64,000 nucleotides of DNA from JBFWUM01 sp050247255 (GCA_050247255.1 JBFWUM010000003.1:72725-136724); one strand, 5' to 3'; counted from the first letter of the stretch, positions 17,709 to 28,185 are shown. Numbers and translations are program-made. Notes: generated by a model from the sequence alone, not told the origin.

Positions 17709-18596
17709 TCAAACCGCATGGCGGGAGGCGGCGAAGCCGCCCAGGGCGCCCACCCCCATCCCCCCGAACAGGACGACCGCCACCAGCGGCAGCGGGAGGA
17801 AGCCGATCGCCGCGCCATCGAGCATGGCCGACAGGTCGGCCCCCCACCGGGCGCGGGCCACGATAAAGCCCAGCCAGAGCAGCAGCAGCGCCAGCGCCGC
17901 GCCCAGCCCCCCCTGGATGAACCCTTCGGCGACGAACGGCCCCCGGATGAACGCCAGCGGCGAGCCGACCAGCTGCATGATCTCGAGCTCGTCGCGCCGG
18001 CTGTGCAGGCCGAGGCGGACCACGCTGGCCACGGTGACGGCCGCGGCGAGTCCCATCAACAGCACGAGCGCCAGGCCGGCGCCGCGGATCGCCTGCAGTC
18101 CGCCGGACAGCCGCGACAGGAACTCGCGATCGTAGCGGACGTCGGCGACGCCGGCCAGCGACGCCAGCTGCGTGACCGTCCGGGCGGCGCGCCCGTCCTG
18201 CTCAGCCTCGGGGCGGATGCGTACCTCGAGCGAGGCCGGGAACGGGTTGTCGTCGAACCCGTCGGTCAGCGCCGCCAGGTCGACGAACTCGCGCCGGAAG
18301 CGGGCTATCGCGTCGGCCTTCGAGACGTACTCGCGCGCGGCGGCAATGCCGCTGGCGTCGATGGCCGCCTCGATCGCCCCGCGTTGTTCCGAGGTCGCGT
18401 CGTCGCGCAGGTAGACCGAGAACTCGGCGGCCGCCGTCCACTGCGCCAGCAGCCGCTCCACGTTCGACGTCACCAGCAGCAGTGTCCCGAGCACGAGCAT
18501 GGCCAGCGTGATGGCGAGGACCGCGAACATGGTGCCGCCGCGAGTGCGCCACAGGCTCAAGCCGGCTTCGCGGAAGGCGTAGCGCAGCGTTCTCAC
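17709..18596 (-). CDS. ftsX: Cell-division permease FtsX
   Basis: 295 residues with the FtsX layout: an N-terminal membrane helix (TMFAVLAITLAMLVLGTLLLV, about 22-43), a large periplasmic loop (to about 165) and three further helices. FtsX works with FtsE at the divisome and controls peptidoglycan hydrolases through its loop. The cytoplasmic-side motif RDELEIMQLVGSPLAFIRGPF near 195-220 is typical. It lies seven bases after ftsE in the standard ftsEX order. Confidence 0.94.
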   Translation of the reverse strand: MRTLRYAFREAGLSLWRTRGGTMFAVLAITLAMLVLGTLLLVTSNVERLLAQWTAAAEFSVYLRDDATSEQRGAIEAAIDASGIAAAREYVSKADAIARFRREFVDLAALTDGFDDNPFPASLEVRIRPEAEQDGRAARTVTQLASLAGVADVRYDREFLSRLSGGLQAIRGAGLALVLLMGLAAAVTVASVVRLGLHSRRDELEIMQLVGSPLAFIRGPFVAEGFIQGGLGAALALLLLWLGFIVARARWGADLSAMLDGAAIGFLPLPLVAVVLFGGMGVGALGGFAASRHAV

Positions 18597-18603
18597 GGCG
18601 TCC

Positions 18604-19263
18604 TCACGAGAGCTCCGCCACGCGCCCCTGCTCGAGCGTGATCGTGCGGCGTCCGACCAGGCGAATCAGCTCGCGATCGTGGGTGGCGACGAGCACCGTG
18701 GTGCCGCCGGCGTTGACCTCGCGCAGGAGGTTCATGATCTCGAGCGACAGGTCGGGATCGAGGTTGCCGGTCGGCTCGTCGGCGAGGACGAGGTAGGGGT
18801 CGTTGACGAGCGCGCGGGCGATGGCAATGCGCTGCTGCTCACCGCCGGACAGGTCGCGCGGGTAGGCGTTCATCCGGTGCTGCAGCCCGACCCACTTGAG
18901 GACCTGGAACGCCTTGCGCCGCTGCTGGCTCACCGGCATGGCCAGCACCTCCGGCACGAAGGTGATGTTCTCGAGCACGGTGCGCGTCGGAATGAGCTTG
19001 AAGTCCTGGAAGATGAAGCCGATGCCGCGGCGGTACTCCTGCACCTCGCTGCGCGACAGGGTATTGAGGTTGATGTCGTTGACGAGGATCTCGCCCTCGC
19101 TGGGGCGCTCCTGCATCAGCAGCAGCCGCAGGAAGGTGGACTTGCCGGCGCCGCTCGGTCCGGTGAGAAAAACGAACTCACCCTTGTCCACGGTGAGCGA
19201 GAGATCGCGCAGCGCGTACAAACCACGGCTGTAAAGTTTCGAGAGGTGTCGCGTCTCGATCAC
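18604..19263 (-). CDS. ftsE: Cell-division ATP-binding protein FtsE
   Basis: 219 residues, full length. ABC-type ATPase with Walker A GPSGAGKST (near 36-44), signature LSGGEQQRIAIARAL (near 138) and Walker B YLVLADEPTGNLD, followed by the switch histidine in VLVATHD. The start YSRGLYALRDLSLTV is FtsE-like. A TATACT box on the minus strand at 19321-19316 could be its -10, inside the intergenic gap after the large membrane protein gene. Confidence 0.95.
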   Translation of the reverse strand: MIETRHLSKLYSRGLYALRDLSLTVDKGEFVFLTGPSGAGKSTFLRLLLMQERPSEGEILVNDINLNTLSRSEVQEYRRGIGFIFQDFKLIPTRTVLENITFVPEVLAMPVSQQRRKAFQVLKWVGLQHRMNAYPRDLSGGEQQRIAIARALVNDPYLVLADEPTGNLDPDLSLEIMNLLREVNAGGTTVLVATHDRELIRLVGRRTITLEQGRVAELS

Positions 19264-19327
19264 GCTGCCTGTGCACCCGGGGCCAAAGGCGTTTCGAACT
19301 GTTGGTGTGTCACCGAGTATAGCAGCA

Positions 19328-21685
19328 CTAGCCGCCGGCGCGGTAATTGGTCAATTCCAGCCGGACCCGGCCGAAGCCGGCGGCCACCTCCACCACCACC
19401 GGCACGCGCCGGCCGTCGTCGCTGAGCCAGATTGTCGCGTCCACCGGGGCCCGCCGCTCGACCCGCTGGCGCACGCGGGGCGACAGGCGGATGGCCTGGC
19501 GCGAGGCCCCCGCCACGGCCACCTGTTCCACGCCGCCCACCTCGAGCTCAATGATGAGGTTGCGCCCCGCTTCGTTCACGGGGAATCGCACGGTGTCGCC
19601 GGTGGCCAGCGGTAGCGTGCGGACATAGAAGATCGAGGCGATCGCATCCCGCGCGCCCGCGGTGAGCGGCAGCGTCACGTCCCCGCTGCGTACGACGCCG
19701 GCGGCCGCGTCGTACTCGTAGCGGCGCGTCACGTGGCGGCTGCCTTCGTTGAGCTCCCGCTCGTGGACCAGCGGCAGCAGCGCCGCGTCGGTCGTGGTGA
19801 CGAAGGCATCGCGCGCCTCGAAGAAGCGCGCGACCCAGGGGGCCGTCTCGGCCAGGGCAACAAGCCTGTACGGAGGCCCTTCCACAGACAGCCGAATCTC
19901 CCCGGCCGCGAGATTCATCCCCGCGCCATCCCACGCCACCGTGTAGGTGGACTCTTCACCAAGCTCGAACGGAATCGCGCCGGGCAGCGGCGGCACCACG
20001 CTGGTGAGCCGGGCGTAGCGCTCCTCGACCTCCGGCGACCACGCAAGCTCGTAGATGGTGCCGCCCGGCAACTGCGCCCGCGGCACCAGCGGCCACGCCT
20101 CCTCCCCGTCCGGCCGATCGACAGGCGCGGGCGCAACGATGTACTGGACGCCCGCTTCGTGCAGGGCCACCAGCGCTTCAGGCGACGGAAACGTGGTGAG
20201 CGTGTCGGCCAGCGACGGATAGAACGAGGGCCGCTGCCCGCTGTAGCCGTTCAGGATGGGGCGCCCATGCTCGAGCGACTGCACCATCGACGGCGTGCTG
20301 TCGATGTCGAGGCCAAGCGGGAGCACCACCACGGCCCCGTCCCCCGGGGCGCTGCGGAGCCACTGCCCGACGCCGGTCTGCAGCGCCGGCGCCTCGGCCA
20401 GCGCCACCGGAAGGTGGGCACTCTCGAGGACGACGAGCGCCAGCGCCGCCGACGCGACGGCGGCGTGCGCCCGCCCGGGGCGATGGGCCTTCGCCGACAG
20501 CTCGCGCCAGGCCAGCGCGGCGAGCGTCGCCAGCCCGAACGACACCAGCACCGAGAAGCGCGCAGCGGCGCGAATGGCCTGGAAGCCGAAGACGTGGCGG
20601 TGCAGCGTGGCGTAGAGCGCGCGCACGCCGTCGGGACCGAGCGACAGGACGAAGCCGAGCACGACGAGGGCGGCCATCGCGGCCACCAGCGGCCTGGCAT
20701 CGCTGCGCCAACCGAGCACGGCGCCGGCGGCCGCCATCAGCAGCAGCACGAAGCCGGGAAACAGTTCGCGCTCGGGTCCGGTATGCGGCAGCCCGTCGGC
20801 ATCGAGCCCTTCGGCGCGCCGCAGCACACCGGTGCGGCCGTACAGCAGGTTGCCGGGCGGCGCCTGCAGGTAGCTGTCGGCAAAGGCGGCGTTGCGGCTG
20901 GCCTCGAACAGGTTGCGGCCGAAGCCTTCGTCCTGCTGCACGCGCCAGTAGACCAGGCCGACCGGCAGCACCAGCACCGCTGCGACGATCGCCGCCAGGG
21001 CCAGGCGCGCCGCCACTGTCGAGGCGCCGCGCCGGCTGGCCATGGCCGCCAGCACCGCGCCGCCGACGACGAGCGCCAGCCCGCCGATGACCGCGTAGTA
21101 GACCGAGGCGATCGCCTGCAGGGCGGTCAGCACGCCCAGCACGAGGGCGTCCCGCCTGCGCCGTCCCGCGATCAGCCGGTGCAGGAACAGGAACGTGAGC
21201 GGCAGGAAGTAGAGCGCCTGGAGCTGCAGGTGCAGCAGGTGCGCGAAGCGGTACGACCCGAAGCCCCAGGCCAGGCCGGCGAGGTAGGCGCCGCCGCGGC
21301 TGCCGATCACCCGCGCGATGAACAGGTGCATCGCCAGCGCGCTCGCGACGAGCGAGGCCAGCAGCAGCACGTTGTAGCAGAGGACGACGTCGCCGGAGAC
21401 GGCATACAGCGGCGAGAGCGCCGCGCTCTGCAGCAGCAGGTGATCCGAGTAGGCGAGCGTGCCCGCCGCGGGGTGAAAGATGTTGGCGTCGAAGACGCGC
21501 CCGGCCAGGACCGAGGCCGGGCTGTCCAGCCAGGCCCGCATGCCCCAGCCGAGGATCCAGAGGTTGAGATAGGGATCGCCGGGACCAGTGGGAGCGCCCA
21601 GCAACGAGGTGAGATTCATCGACAGCGGCCATGTCATGGCCACAGCTGCTGCGACGTAAACGAGGACCGGGCGCGCGGCCCTCAA
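19328..21685 (-). CDS. Large polytopic membrane protein with DUF3108-like C-terminal domain
   Basis: 785 residues from TTG 21685. The first ~420 residues hold about ten hydrophobic helices and resemble GT-C-type glycosyltransferases or related lipid-linked sugar membrane proteins (early AMTWPLSMNLTSLLG and GDPYLNLWILGWGMRAW). A soluble stretch follows (VVVLPLGLDIDSTPSMVQSLEHGRPILNGYSG). The last ~200 residues look like a DUF3108 periplasmic domain (YEYDAAAGVVRSG ... FYVRTLPLATGDTVRFPV ... ATIWLSDDGRRVPVVVEV). The combination is unusual. The start region is coded by a heptamer array and no ATG is available. Catalytic residues cannot be assigned. Confidence 0.75.
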   Translation of the reverse strand: MRAARPVLVYVAAAVAMTWPLSMNLTSLLGAPTGPGDPYLNLWILGWGMRAWLDSPASVLAGRVFDANIFHPAAGTLAYSDHLLLQSAALSPLYAVSGDVVLCYNVLLLASLVASALAMHLFIARVIGSRGGAYLAGLAWGFGSYRFAHLLHLQLQALYFLPLTFLFLHRLIAGRRRRDALVLGVLTALQAIASVYYAVIGGLALVVGGAVLAAMASRRGASTVAARLALAAIVAAVLVLPVGLVYWRVQQDEGFGRNLFEASRNAAFADSYLQAPPGNLLYGRTGVLRRAEGLDADGLPHTGPERELFPGFVLLLMAAAGAVLGWRSDARPLVAAMAALVVLGFVLSLGPDGVRALYATLHRHVFGFQAIRAAARFSVLVSFGLATLAALAWRELSAKAHRPGRAHAAVASAALALVVLESAHLPVALAEAPALQTGVGQWLRSAPGDGAVVVLPLGLDIDSTPSMVQSLEHGRPILNGYSGQRPSFYPSLADTLTTFPSPEALVALHEAGVQYIVAPAPVDRPDGEEAWPLVPRAQLPGGTIYELAWSPEVEERYARLTSVVPPLPGAIPFELGEESTYTVAWDGAGMNLAAGEIRLSVEGPPYRLVALAETAPWVARFFEARDAFVTTTDAALLPLVHERELNEGSRHVTRRYEYDAAAGVVRSGDVTLPLTAGARDAIASIFYVRTLPLATGDTVRFPVNEAGRNLIIELEVGGVEQVAVAGASRQAIRLSPRVRQRVERRAPVDATIWLSDDGRRVPVVVEVAAGFGRVRLELTNYRAGG

Positions 21686-21760
21686 TGCCCAATGCTCAAT
21701 GCCCAATGCTCAAATCCGAACGTTCGTCATTGGGCATTGTGCATTGAGCATTGGGCATTT
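21682..21760. repeat. CATTGGG/CATTGAG heptamer array with inverted arms, upstream of the membrane protein
   Basis: Left arm (21682-21712) is built of CAATGCC/CAATGCT words; right arm (21728-21759) is its inverse, identical over 25 bases except for one extra 7-base unit (TGCATTG). The 15-base spacer contains the palindrome CGAACGTTCG. The left arm codes the first residues of the membrane protein; the right arm abuts the gatB stop. Confidence 0.92.
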
Positions 21761-21761
21761 G

Positions 21762-23213
21762 CTACGAAGATTCCAGCTCGCGCCTCAGGATCTCGTTCGC
21801 GAGCTTCGGGTTCGCTTTCCCCCCCGACGCCTTCATCACCTGGCCGACGAGGAAGCCGAAGGTCTTCGGCGATCCGCCACGGTACTGCGCCGCGGCGTCG
21901 GCGTTGGCGGCAATCACGTCGCGGACAATGGCGACGAGCGCCCCTTCGTCGTTGTTCTGCGCCAGCCCCTCGGCGGCGACGATGTCGTCGGCGGTGCGCC
22001 CGGTGTCGAGCATTCGCGCGAAGACGTCCTTGGCGATCGAGCTGCTGATGGTGCCGGCGTCGATCAACGTGATCAGCCCGGCCAGCGAGGCGGCCGGAAG
22101 CGGAATGGCGCTCGTCTCGAGGCCGCGTTCCTTGAGCACGCGCAGCAGCTCGCCCATCACCCAGTTGCTCGCGGCCTTTGGGTTGCCGGCGGCGGCCGCC
22201 ACCTGCTCGAAGTAGTCGGCCAGCGCGCGCGATGAGGTCAGCACCCCGGCGTCGTAGTCCGGCAGCGCGTACTGCTCGACGAAGCGCCGCCGGCGCGCGT
22301 CCGGCAGCTCGGGCATGCTCGCGATCGCGGCCGCAATGCGCGCGGCATCCACGCGCAGCGGCGGCAGATCGGGCTCCGGGAAGTAGCGGTAATCGTGCGC
22401 CTCTTCCTTGCTGCGCATCGAGATGGTGCGGCCGGCGGCGGAATCCCACAGCCGCGTTTCCTGCACCACCTTCCCGCCGCCCTCGATCACGTCGATCTGC
22501 CGCTCGATCTCGTACTCGAGCGCCTTCTGGAGGTAGCGGAAGGAGTTGAGGTTCTTGACCTCGGCCTTCGTGCCGAACGCCTGCTGCCCGGCGGGGCGCA
22601 CCGACACGTTGCCGTCGCAGCGCAGGCTCCCCTCCTCCATGTTGCCGTCGTTGACGCCGATCCAGACGAGGATGTCGCGCAGCCGCTCGAAGAACGCCGC
22701 CGCCTCGTCCGCCGATCGCATGTCCGGCTCGCTGACGATCTCGATCAGCGGCACGCCGCTCCGGTTGTAGTCGAGGTAGGTCTTGCGCTCGGAGTCGGGA
22801 AATCCCTCGTGCAGCGACTTGCCGGCGTCCTCTTCCATGTGGATGCGCGTCAGGCCGATGACCCGGCTCGCGCCGCCGACGGTCACGTGCACGCCGCCGC
22901 CCAGCGCCAGCGGCCGCTCGTACTGCGAGATCTGGTAGCCCTTGGGCAGGTCCGGGTAGAAGTAGTTCTTGCGGGCGAAGATCGATTCCGGCTGCACCGC
23001 GCAGCCGAGCGCGTGCGCCGCGGCGATCGCGTAGTCGACCGCCTGGCGGTTGAGGACGGGGAGCGCGCCCGGCAGTCCAAGACAGACCGGGCACACCTGG
23101 GTGTTCGGCGCGGCGCCGAAGGCCGTGCTGCAGCCGCAGAAGATCTTCGTCTGCGTCTGCAGCTGGGCGTGGATCTCGAGGCCGATTACCGCTTCAAAAT
23201 GCCCAATGCCCAA
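21762..23213 (-). CDS. gatB: Aspartyl/glutamyl-tRNA amidotransferase subunit B
   Basis: 483 residues, full length. GatB recognises and kinase-activates Glu-tRNA(Gln) or Asp-tRNA(Asn) in the GatCAB complex. Clear blocks: FEAVIGLEIHAQLQTQTKIFCGCS, the zinc cysteines in CPVCLGLPGALPVLN, KNYFYPDLPKGYQISQYE, HMEEDAGKS, YLDYNRSGVPLIEIVSEPD and DYRYFPEPDLPPL, with a C-terminal YqeY-like tail ending in a GKANPKLANEIL block. The start is TTG 23213, whose first residues GIGH are coded by a repeat array; conserved sequence begins at FEAV. gatA and gatC are not here. Confidence 0.96.
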   Translation of the reverse strand: MGIGHFEAVIGLEIHAQLQTQTKIFCGCSTAFGAAPNTQVCPVCLGLPGALPVLNRQAVDYAIAAAHALGCAVQPESIFARKNYFYPDLPKGYQISQYERPLALGGGVHVTVGGASRVIGLTRIHMEEDAGKSLHEGFPDSERKTYLDYNRSGVPLIEIVSEPDMRSADEAAAFFERLRDILVWIGVNDGNMEEGSLRCDGNVSVRPAGQQAFGTKAEVKNLNSFRYLQKALEYEIERQIDVIEGGGKVVQETRLWDSAAGRTISMRSKEEAHDYRYFPEPDLPPLRVDAARIAAAIASMPELPDARRRRFVEQYALPDYDAGVLTSSRALADYFEQVAAAAGNPKAASNWVMGELLRVLKERGLETSAIPLPAASLAGLITLIDAGTISSSIAKDVFARMLDTGRTADDIVAAEGLAQNNDEGALVAIVRDVIAANADAAAQYRGGSPKTFGFLVGQVMKASGGKANPKLANEILRRELESS

Positions 23214-23276
23214 TGCTCAATGCCCAGCGACAAACGGTGTGGATCTGGGCATTGCGCATTGAGCCTTGTGCATTGC
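23198..23276. repeat. CAATGCC heptamer array with inverted arms between pckA and gatB
   Basis: Left arm AATGCCC/AATGCTC words (23198-23226), spacer of about 18 bases, right arm CTGGGCATTG ... GTGCATTG (23244-23276) in inverse orientation with a few mismatches. Same word family as the array at 21682-21760. The left arm forms the start region of gatB. Confidence 0.88.
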
Positions 23277-23279
23277 TCT

Positions 23280-24878
<1,599 letters not shown>

Positions 24879-24898
24879 ATGCTCATGACTCCCCGTGT

Positions 24899-24919
24899 CG
24901 GCACCCGCATAGGGTGCCG
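24899..24919 (-). promoter_or_regulatory. Leader hairpin of pckA
   Basis: CGGCACCC - GCATA - GGGTGCCG, an 8-bp perfect stem about 20 bases before the pckA start codon. No U-run follows. It could affect translation or be another REP-like palindrome. Confidence 0.5.
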
Positions 24920-24968
24920 GAAAGGCGGGCGCTCCTGCGCGCCGCCGAAGCAACGACGAAAAAAGAGG

Positions 24969-24998
24969 ATCGTACAGGCCGGATCGGAAGATCGTCAA
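24969..24998 (-). promoter_or_regulatory. Sigma-A-like promoter of pckA
   Basis: On the minus strand TTGACG (24998-24993), an 18-base spacer, and TACGAT (24974-24969). It predicts a leader of roughly 85 bases that contains the hairpin at 24899-24919. Confidence 0.6.
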
Positions 24999-25125
24999 CT
25001 CATCGACGGCCCCCGGGCCCCAAACGCGCTAAAATCACGGGGCGCGCGCCCCGGATCCGGCCGGATCCGGCTTCGTTAAAAAATTGTTAAGAGGCGGTAA
25101 ACACCGCGGTATTGACGCCGTATTC

Positions 25126-25821
25126 ATGCCTAGAACGCCTTCGCGCGTCGCGCCGCCCGCCGGGAAGGCTCCCGTCGGAGTCGGCGCCCCGGCGACCGTC
25201 GGCTCGGCCGGCTCGGCCTCACCGCCCAGTCCGCCGACCTCGGTCGACTCGGTACTGGCTGCCGAAATCAAGGCGCTGGTGCTGGCCGGCGAGCGCGAGC
25301 AGGCGCGGGAGCGGTTCGCCGATCTGGTCGCCCACCAGCAGCGGCGCGCGGCGCGCATTGCGTATCACTACCTGCGCGATGCGCACGACGCCGACGAGGC
25401 GGTGCAGGATGCCTTCGTGAAGGTGTTCACGCACATCACCAGCTATCGCGAGGAGCTGCCGTTCGAGGTCTGGTTCACGCGCATCCTCGTGAACGGGTGC
25501 CTGGATCTGCGCAAGGCTCGAGGGCGGCGGCTGCGGTGGGCCGTGCCGCTCGCGCCGGCGGCGGACACGCCGGTCAACGACCCGCCGGCGCCCGATGCGA
25601 CGCCCGAGCAGCGGCTGGTGTCGGCCGACCGGGCCCGGGCGATTGCGGCGGCCATCGAGCAGCTGCCCGACCGGCAGCGGACGGTGTTCACGCTCTGCCA
25701 CATCGCAGAGCAGACGACGAGCGAGGTCAGCCAGGCGCTGGGCCTCAGCGAGGCGACGGTTCGGGTGCATCTCTTCCGGGCGGTGCGCAAGTTGCGCAAG
25801 CTGCTCGAGAGGGACCGATAA
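25126..25821 (+). CDS. ECF-family RNA polymerase sigma factor
   Basis: 231 residues from ATG 25126. Region 2 is clear (RIAYHYLRDAHDADEAVQDAFVKVFTHITSYREELPFEVWFTRILVNGCLDLRKA), as is region 4 (IEQLPDRQRTVFTLCHIAEQTTSEVSQALGLSEATVRVHLFRAVRKLRKLL). The first ~50 residues are a Pro/Ala/Ser-rich, probably disordered extension, longer than usual for this family. A TTG at 25084 would lengthen it further. It is followed 14 bases later by a likely anti-sigma factor, so the pair is probably autoregulated. The upstream region (25039-25083) has GC palindromes followed by an AT-rich stretch. Confidence 0.93.
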   Translation: MPRTPSRVAPPAGKAPVGVGAPATVGSAGSASPPSPPTSVDSVLAAEIKALVLAGEREQARERFADLVAHQQRRAARIAYHYLRDAHDADEAVQDAFVKVFTHITSYREELPFEVWFTRILVNGCLDLRKARGRRLRWAVPLAPAADTPVNDPPAPDATPEQRLVSADRARAIAAAIEQLPDRQRTVFTLCHIAEQTTSEVSQALGLSEATVRVHLFRAVRKLRKLLERDR

Positions 25822-25835
25822 GCAGCAGGACAGGC

Positions 25836-26432
25836 ATGAAGAGCAGCCACCTTTCCGACGATCGGCTCATCGAGCTCGGGGCCACCGGCACCCCGTCGAG
25901 CAGCGAGCAGCAGCACCTCGGGGCCTGCGCCGCCTGCGAGGCGCAGCGCGCCGCGAACGCCCGCCTGCTCGAGGAGCTGTCGATTGCCGCGCACGAGGAC
26001 AGCGACGCGGTGTTCACCGCCGAGCGGCTGGCGCGCCAGCAGACCCGCATCCTCCAGCGCATCGAGCAGGAAGTGCGTCCGGCGCGCGTCATCGCCTTCC
26101 CCGCGGCGTCCGAGGTGGCCCCGGTGGTGGTCCGCCGCCGCCCGCAGGCGAGCCGCTGGATTGCGGCGGCCGCCGTCGCCGGCCTGCTGGTCGGCCTGGC
26201 TGCGGGGCGTCTTGGCCCGGAAACGCGCCGCGCGCTTGGCGGTGGCCGTCAGGTTGCCGCATCCGCGCCGCGCGCGGTCGGCACCGGCGCCACCTCCGGG
26301 CTCCGGCCGGTAAGCGCGACCATGTCCGACGACGACCTCCTCGGCGAGATCGAGCGCGCCATCAACGGCCGCGGCGGCGCCTCGATCCGCGCGCTGGACG
26401 AACTCACGCCGCGCGCGTGGGAAGTTCAGTAG
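25836..26432 (+). CDS. Anti-sigma factor-like membrane protein
   Basis: 198 residues. The N-terminus (HLSDDRLIELGATG ... EQQHLGACAACEAQRAANARLLEEL) has the H-x3-C-x2-C pattern of zinc-binding anti-sigma (zf-HC2) domains. One membrane helix follows near residues 107-122 (RWIAAAAVAGLLVGLAAG), with a periplasmic tail of about 75 residues. It lies directly after the ECF sigma factor and probably holds it inactive. The tail ends with an acidic, possibly signal-responsive helix (SDDDLLGEIERAINGRGG). Confidence 0.82.
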   Translation: MKSSHLSDDRLIELGATGTPSSSEQQHLGACAACEAQRAANARLLEELSIAAHEDSDAVFTAERLARQQTRILQRIEQEVRPARVIAFPAASEVAPVVVRRRPQASRWIAAAAVAGLLVGLAAGRLGPETRRALGGGRQVAASAPRAVGTGATSGLRPVSATMSDDDLLGEIERAINGRGGASIRALDELTPRAWEVQ

Positions 26433-26442
26433 CATGAGGTGA

Positions 26443-27618
26443 GTGCCACCCCTCATCTTCCGTAAGGGACTCGACCTCAAGCACGAGGTCGCCCACGTCC
26501 TGGCCGACAGCTACCACAGCGAGCTGGTGAAGGCGGTCAAGGAGCACGATTACCAGTTCGGCTCGGGCCGCCTGCGGGTGCACCTCGCGCGCGAGTTCGG
26601 CTTCTGCTACGGCGTCGACCGCGCCGTGGATTACGCCTACCAGGCGCGCAAGCGCTTCCCCGACCAGCGCGTGGCCCTGACCGGCGAGATCATCCACAAC
26701 CCGCACGTCAACGAGCAGCTGCGCGCCCAGGGCATCCGGTTCCTGACCGACCCCGGCGAATCGATCGCCCGGCTCACCCCGGACGACGTGGTCATCCTGC
26801 CGGCGTTCGGCGTGACCATCGAGCTGCTCGAGCAGTTGAGCGCGCAGGGGTGCACGCTGGTCGACACCACGTGCGGGTCGGTGCTCAACGTCTGGAAGAA
26901 CGTGAAGCGCTATGCGCAGGATGGCTTCACGTCGGTCATCCACGGCAAGCACTGGCACGAGGAAACGCGGGCCACGGCGTCGCAGGCGCTGCATGCCGGC
27001 GGCCACTACCTGGTGGTGCTCGATTACGAAGAGGCCGACTTCGTGTGCGAGTACATCCGCCGCGGCGGGGATCGCGATCAGTTCTTCGCCCGGTTCGAGC
27101 ACGCGGTGTCGCCCGGGTTCGATCCTGACCGCGACCTGGCGCACACCGGCTGCGCCAACCAGACGACGATGCTCAGCACCGAGTCGCTGGAGATCGGCGA
27201 GCGCTTCCGCCGGGCGATGGCCGATCGCTACGGCGAGGCGGACCTGCCGGCGCGCTTCCGCGCCTTCGACACCATCTGCAGCGCCACGCAGGACCGCCAG
27301 GACGCCGTGGTCGCCCTGCTCGCCGAGCAGCAGCTCGATGTCATGCTGGTTATCGGCGGCTTCAACAGCAGCAACACGTTCAACCTGGCGCGCATCTGCG
27401 CCGGGCGCGTGCCGACGTATCACATCGCCGATCCCGAGGCGCTGGTGTCGGCGGCGGAGATCCGCCACAAGCCGATCGACGGCAAGGTGGAAGTGACAGC
27501 GACCGGCTGGCTACCGGCGCGCGGCCCGGTCACGGTGGGCCTGACGGCCGGGGCGTCGACCCCGGACAACCTGGTGGGCACCGTCATCCGCCGCCTCGAC
27601 GAACTGGCGAATCCGTAA
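26443..27618 (+). CDS. ispH: 4-hydroxy-3-methylbut-2-enyl diphosphate reductase (long, plastid/cyanobacterial-like type)
   Basis: 391 residues, GTG start. Last step of the MEP pathway: HMBPP to IPP and DMAPP with a 4Fe-4S cluster. The three cluster cysteines are in EFGFCYGVDRAVDYAY, DTTCGSVLNVWKNVKRY and DTICSATQDRQDAV. Active-site neighbourhoods GEIIHNPHVN, GKHWHEETRATAS, GGFNSSNTFNLARIC and GLTAGASTPDNL are present. Length and the TTCGSVLNVWK motif resemble the plant/cyanobacterial type more than E. coli IspH (about 316 residues). It lies 10 bases after the anti-sigma gene and may share its transcript. Confidence 0.95.
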   Translation: MPPLIFRKGLDLKHEVAHVLADSYHSELVKAVKEHDYQFGSGRLRVHLAREFGFCYGVDRAVDYAYQARKRFPDQRVALTGEIIHNPHVNEQLRAQGIRFLTDPGESIARLTPDDVVILPAFGVTIELLEQLSAQGCTLVDTTCGSVLNVWKNVKRYAQDGFTSVIHGKHWHEETRATASQALHAGGHYLVVLDYEEADFVCEYIRRGGDRDQFFARFEHAVSPGFDPDRDLAHTGCANQTTMLSTESLEIGERFRRAMADRYGEADLPARFRAFDTICSATQDRQDAVVALLAEQQLDVMLVIGGFNSSNTFNLARICAGRVPTYHIADPEALVSAAEIRHKPIDGKVEVTATGWLPARGPVTVGLTAGASTPDNLVGTVIRRLDELANP

Positions 27619-27735
27619 GCCCCCACGCCTCCTGTCCGTGCCGGATGCGCAAGGGTCGTGCCATGCTACCCTATGTTGTTACATCCGCAGCAGTAAACGG
27701 TATTCGGGCGGTCGTCGTATTGCCGGGCAGTCGCC

Positions 27736-28185
27736 ATGAAATCTTCACTTCTGACGTCTGGGCGTTTTCTGGCCCTTCCAGGGGTCCTGCTGTGCACCCT
27801 CGTCCTCGGCCTGGCCAGCCCTGCGGCCGGCCAGGGGTTCAAGTGGTGGCAGGACGAGGGCTACAAGCGTGAACTCGGCCTGACCGCCGAGCAGAGCACG
27901 CGCCTGGAAGAGATTTTCCAGAATTCCTCCCAGGCGCTCCGCCAGCACAAGGAAGCGTTCGACCGCGAGCAGGCCGAATTCGACCGCATCGTCGAGCGCG
28001 GCGACGACACGGCCATCATGGACCAGGTCAGCGCCGTGGAGCAGGCGCGCGGCGAGTTGAACAAGGCGCGCGTCATGATGCTGCTGCGCATGCGGCGGAC
28101 GCTGACCGCCGACCAGTGGGCCAAGTTCACGGCGCTCAACGAACGGTACCGCGAGTCGCGGGAGCGCGCGGGCAACCGCCGCTAG
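27736..28185 (+). CDS. Spy/CpxP-like periplasmic protein
   Basis: 149 residues with a signal peptide (LALPGVLLCTLVLGLASPAAGQG). The mature part is helical and highly charged, with two LTxxQ-type motifs (ELGLTAEQSTRLEEIFQ and RRTLTADQWAKFTALNERY) as in Spy, CpxP and related envelope-stress or metal-binding proteins. It lies upstream of the RND efflux genes on the same strand, which suggests a role in envelope stress or metal sensing linked to efflux. A heptamer array separates it from the TolC-like gene. Confidence 0.85.
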   Translation: MKSSLLTSGRFLALPGVLLCTLVLGLASPAAGQGFKWWQDEGYKRELGLTAEQSTRLEEIFQNSSQALRQHKEAFDREQAEFDRIVERGDDTAIMDQVSAVEQARGELNKARVMMLLRMRRTLTADQWAKFTALNERYRESRERAGNRR

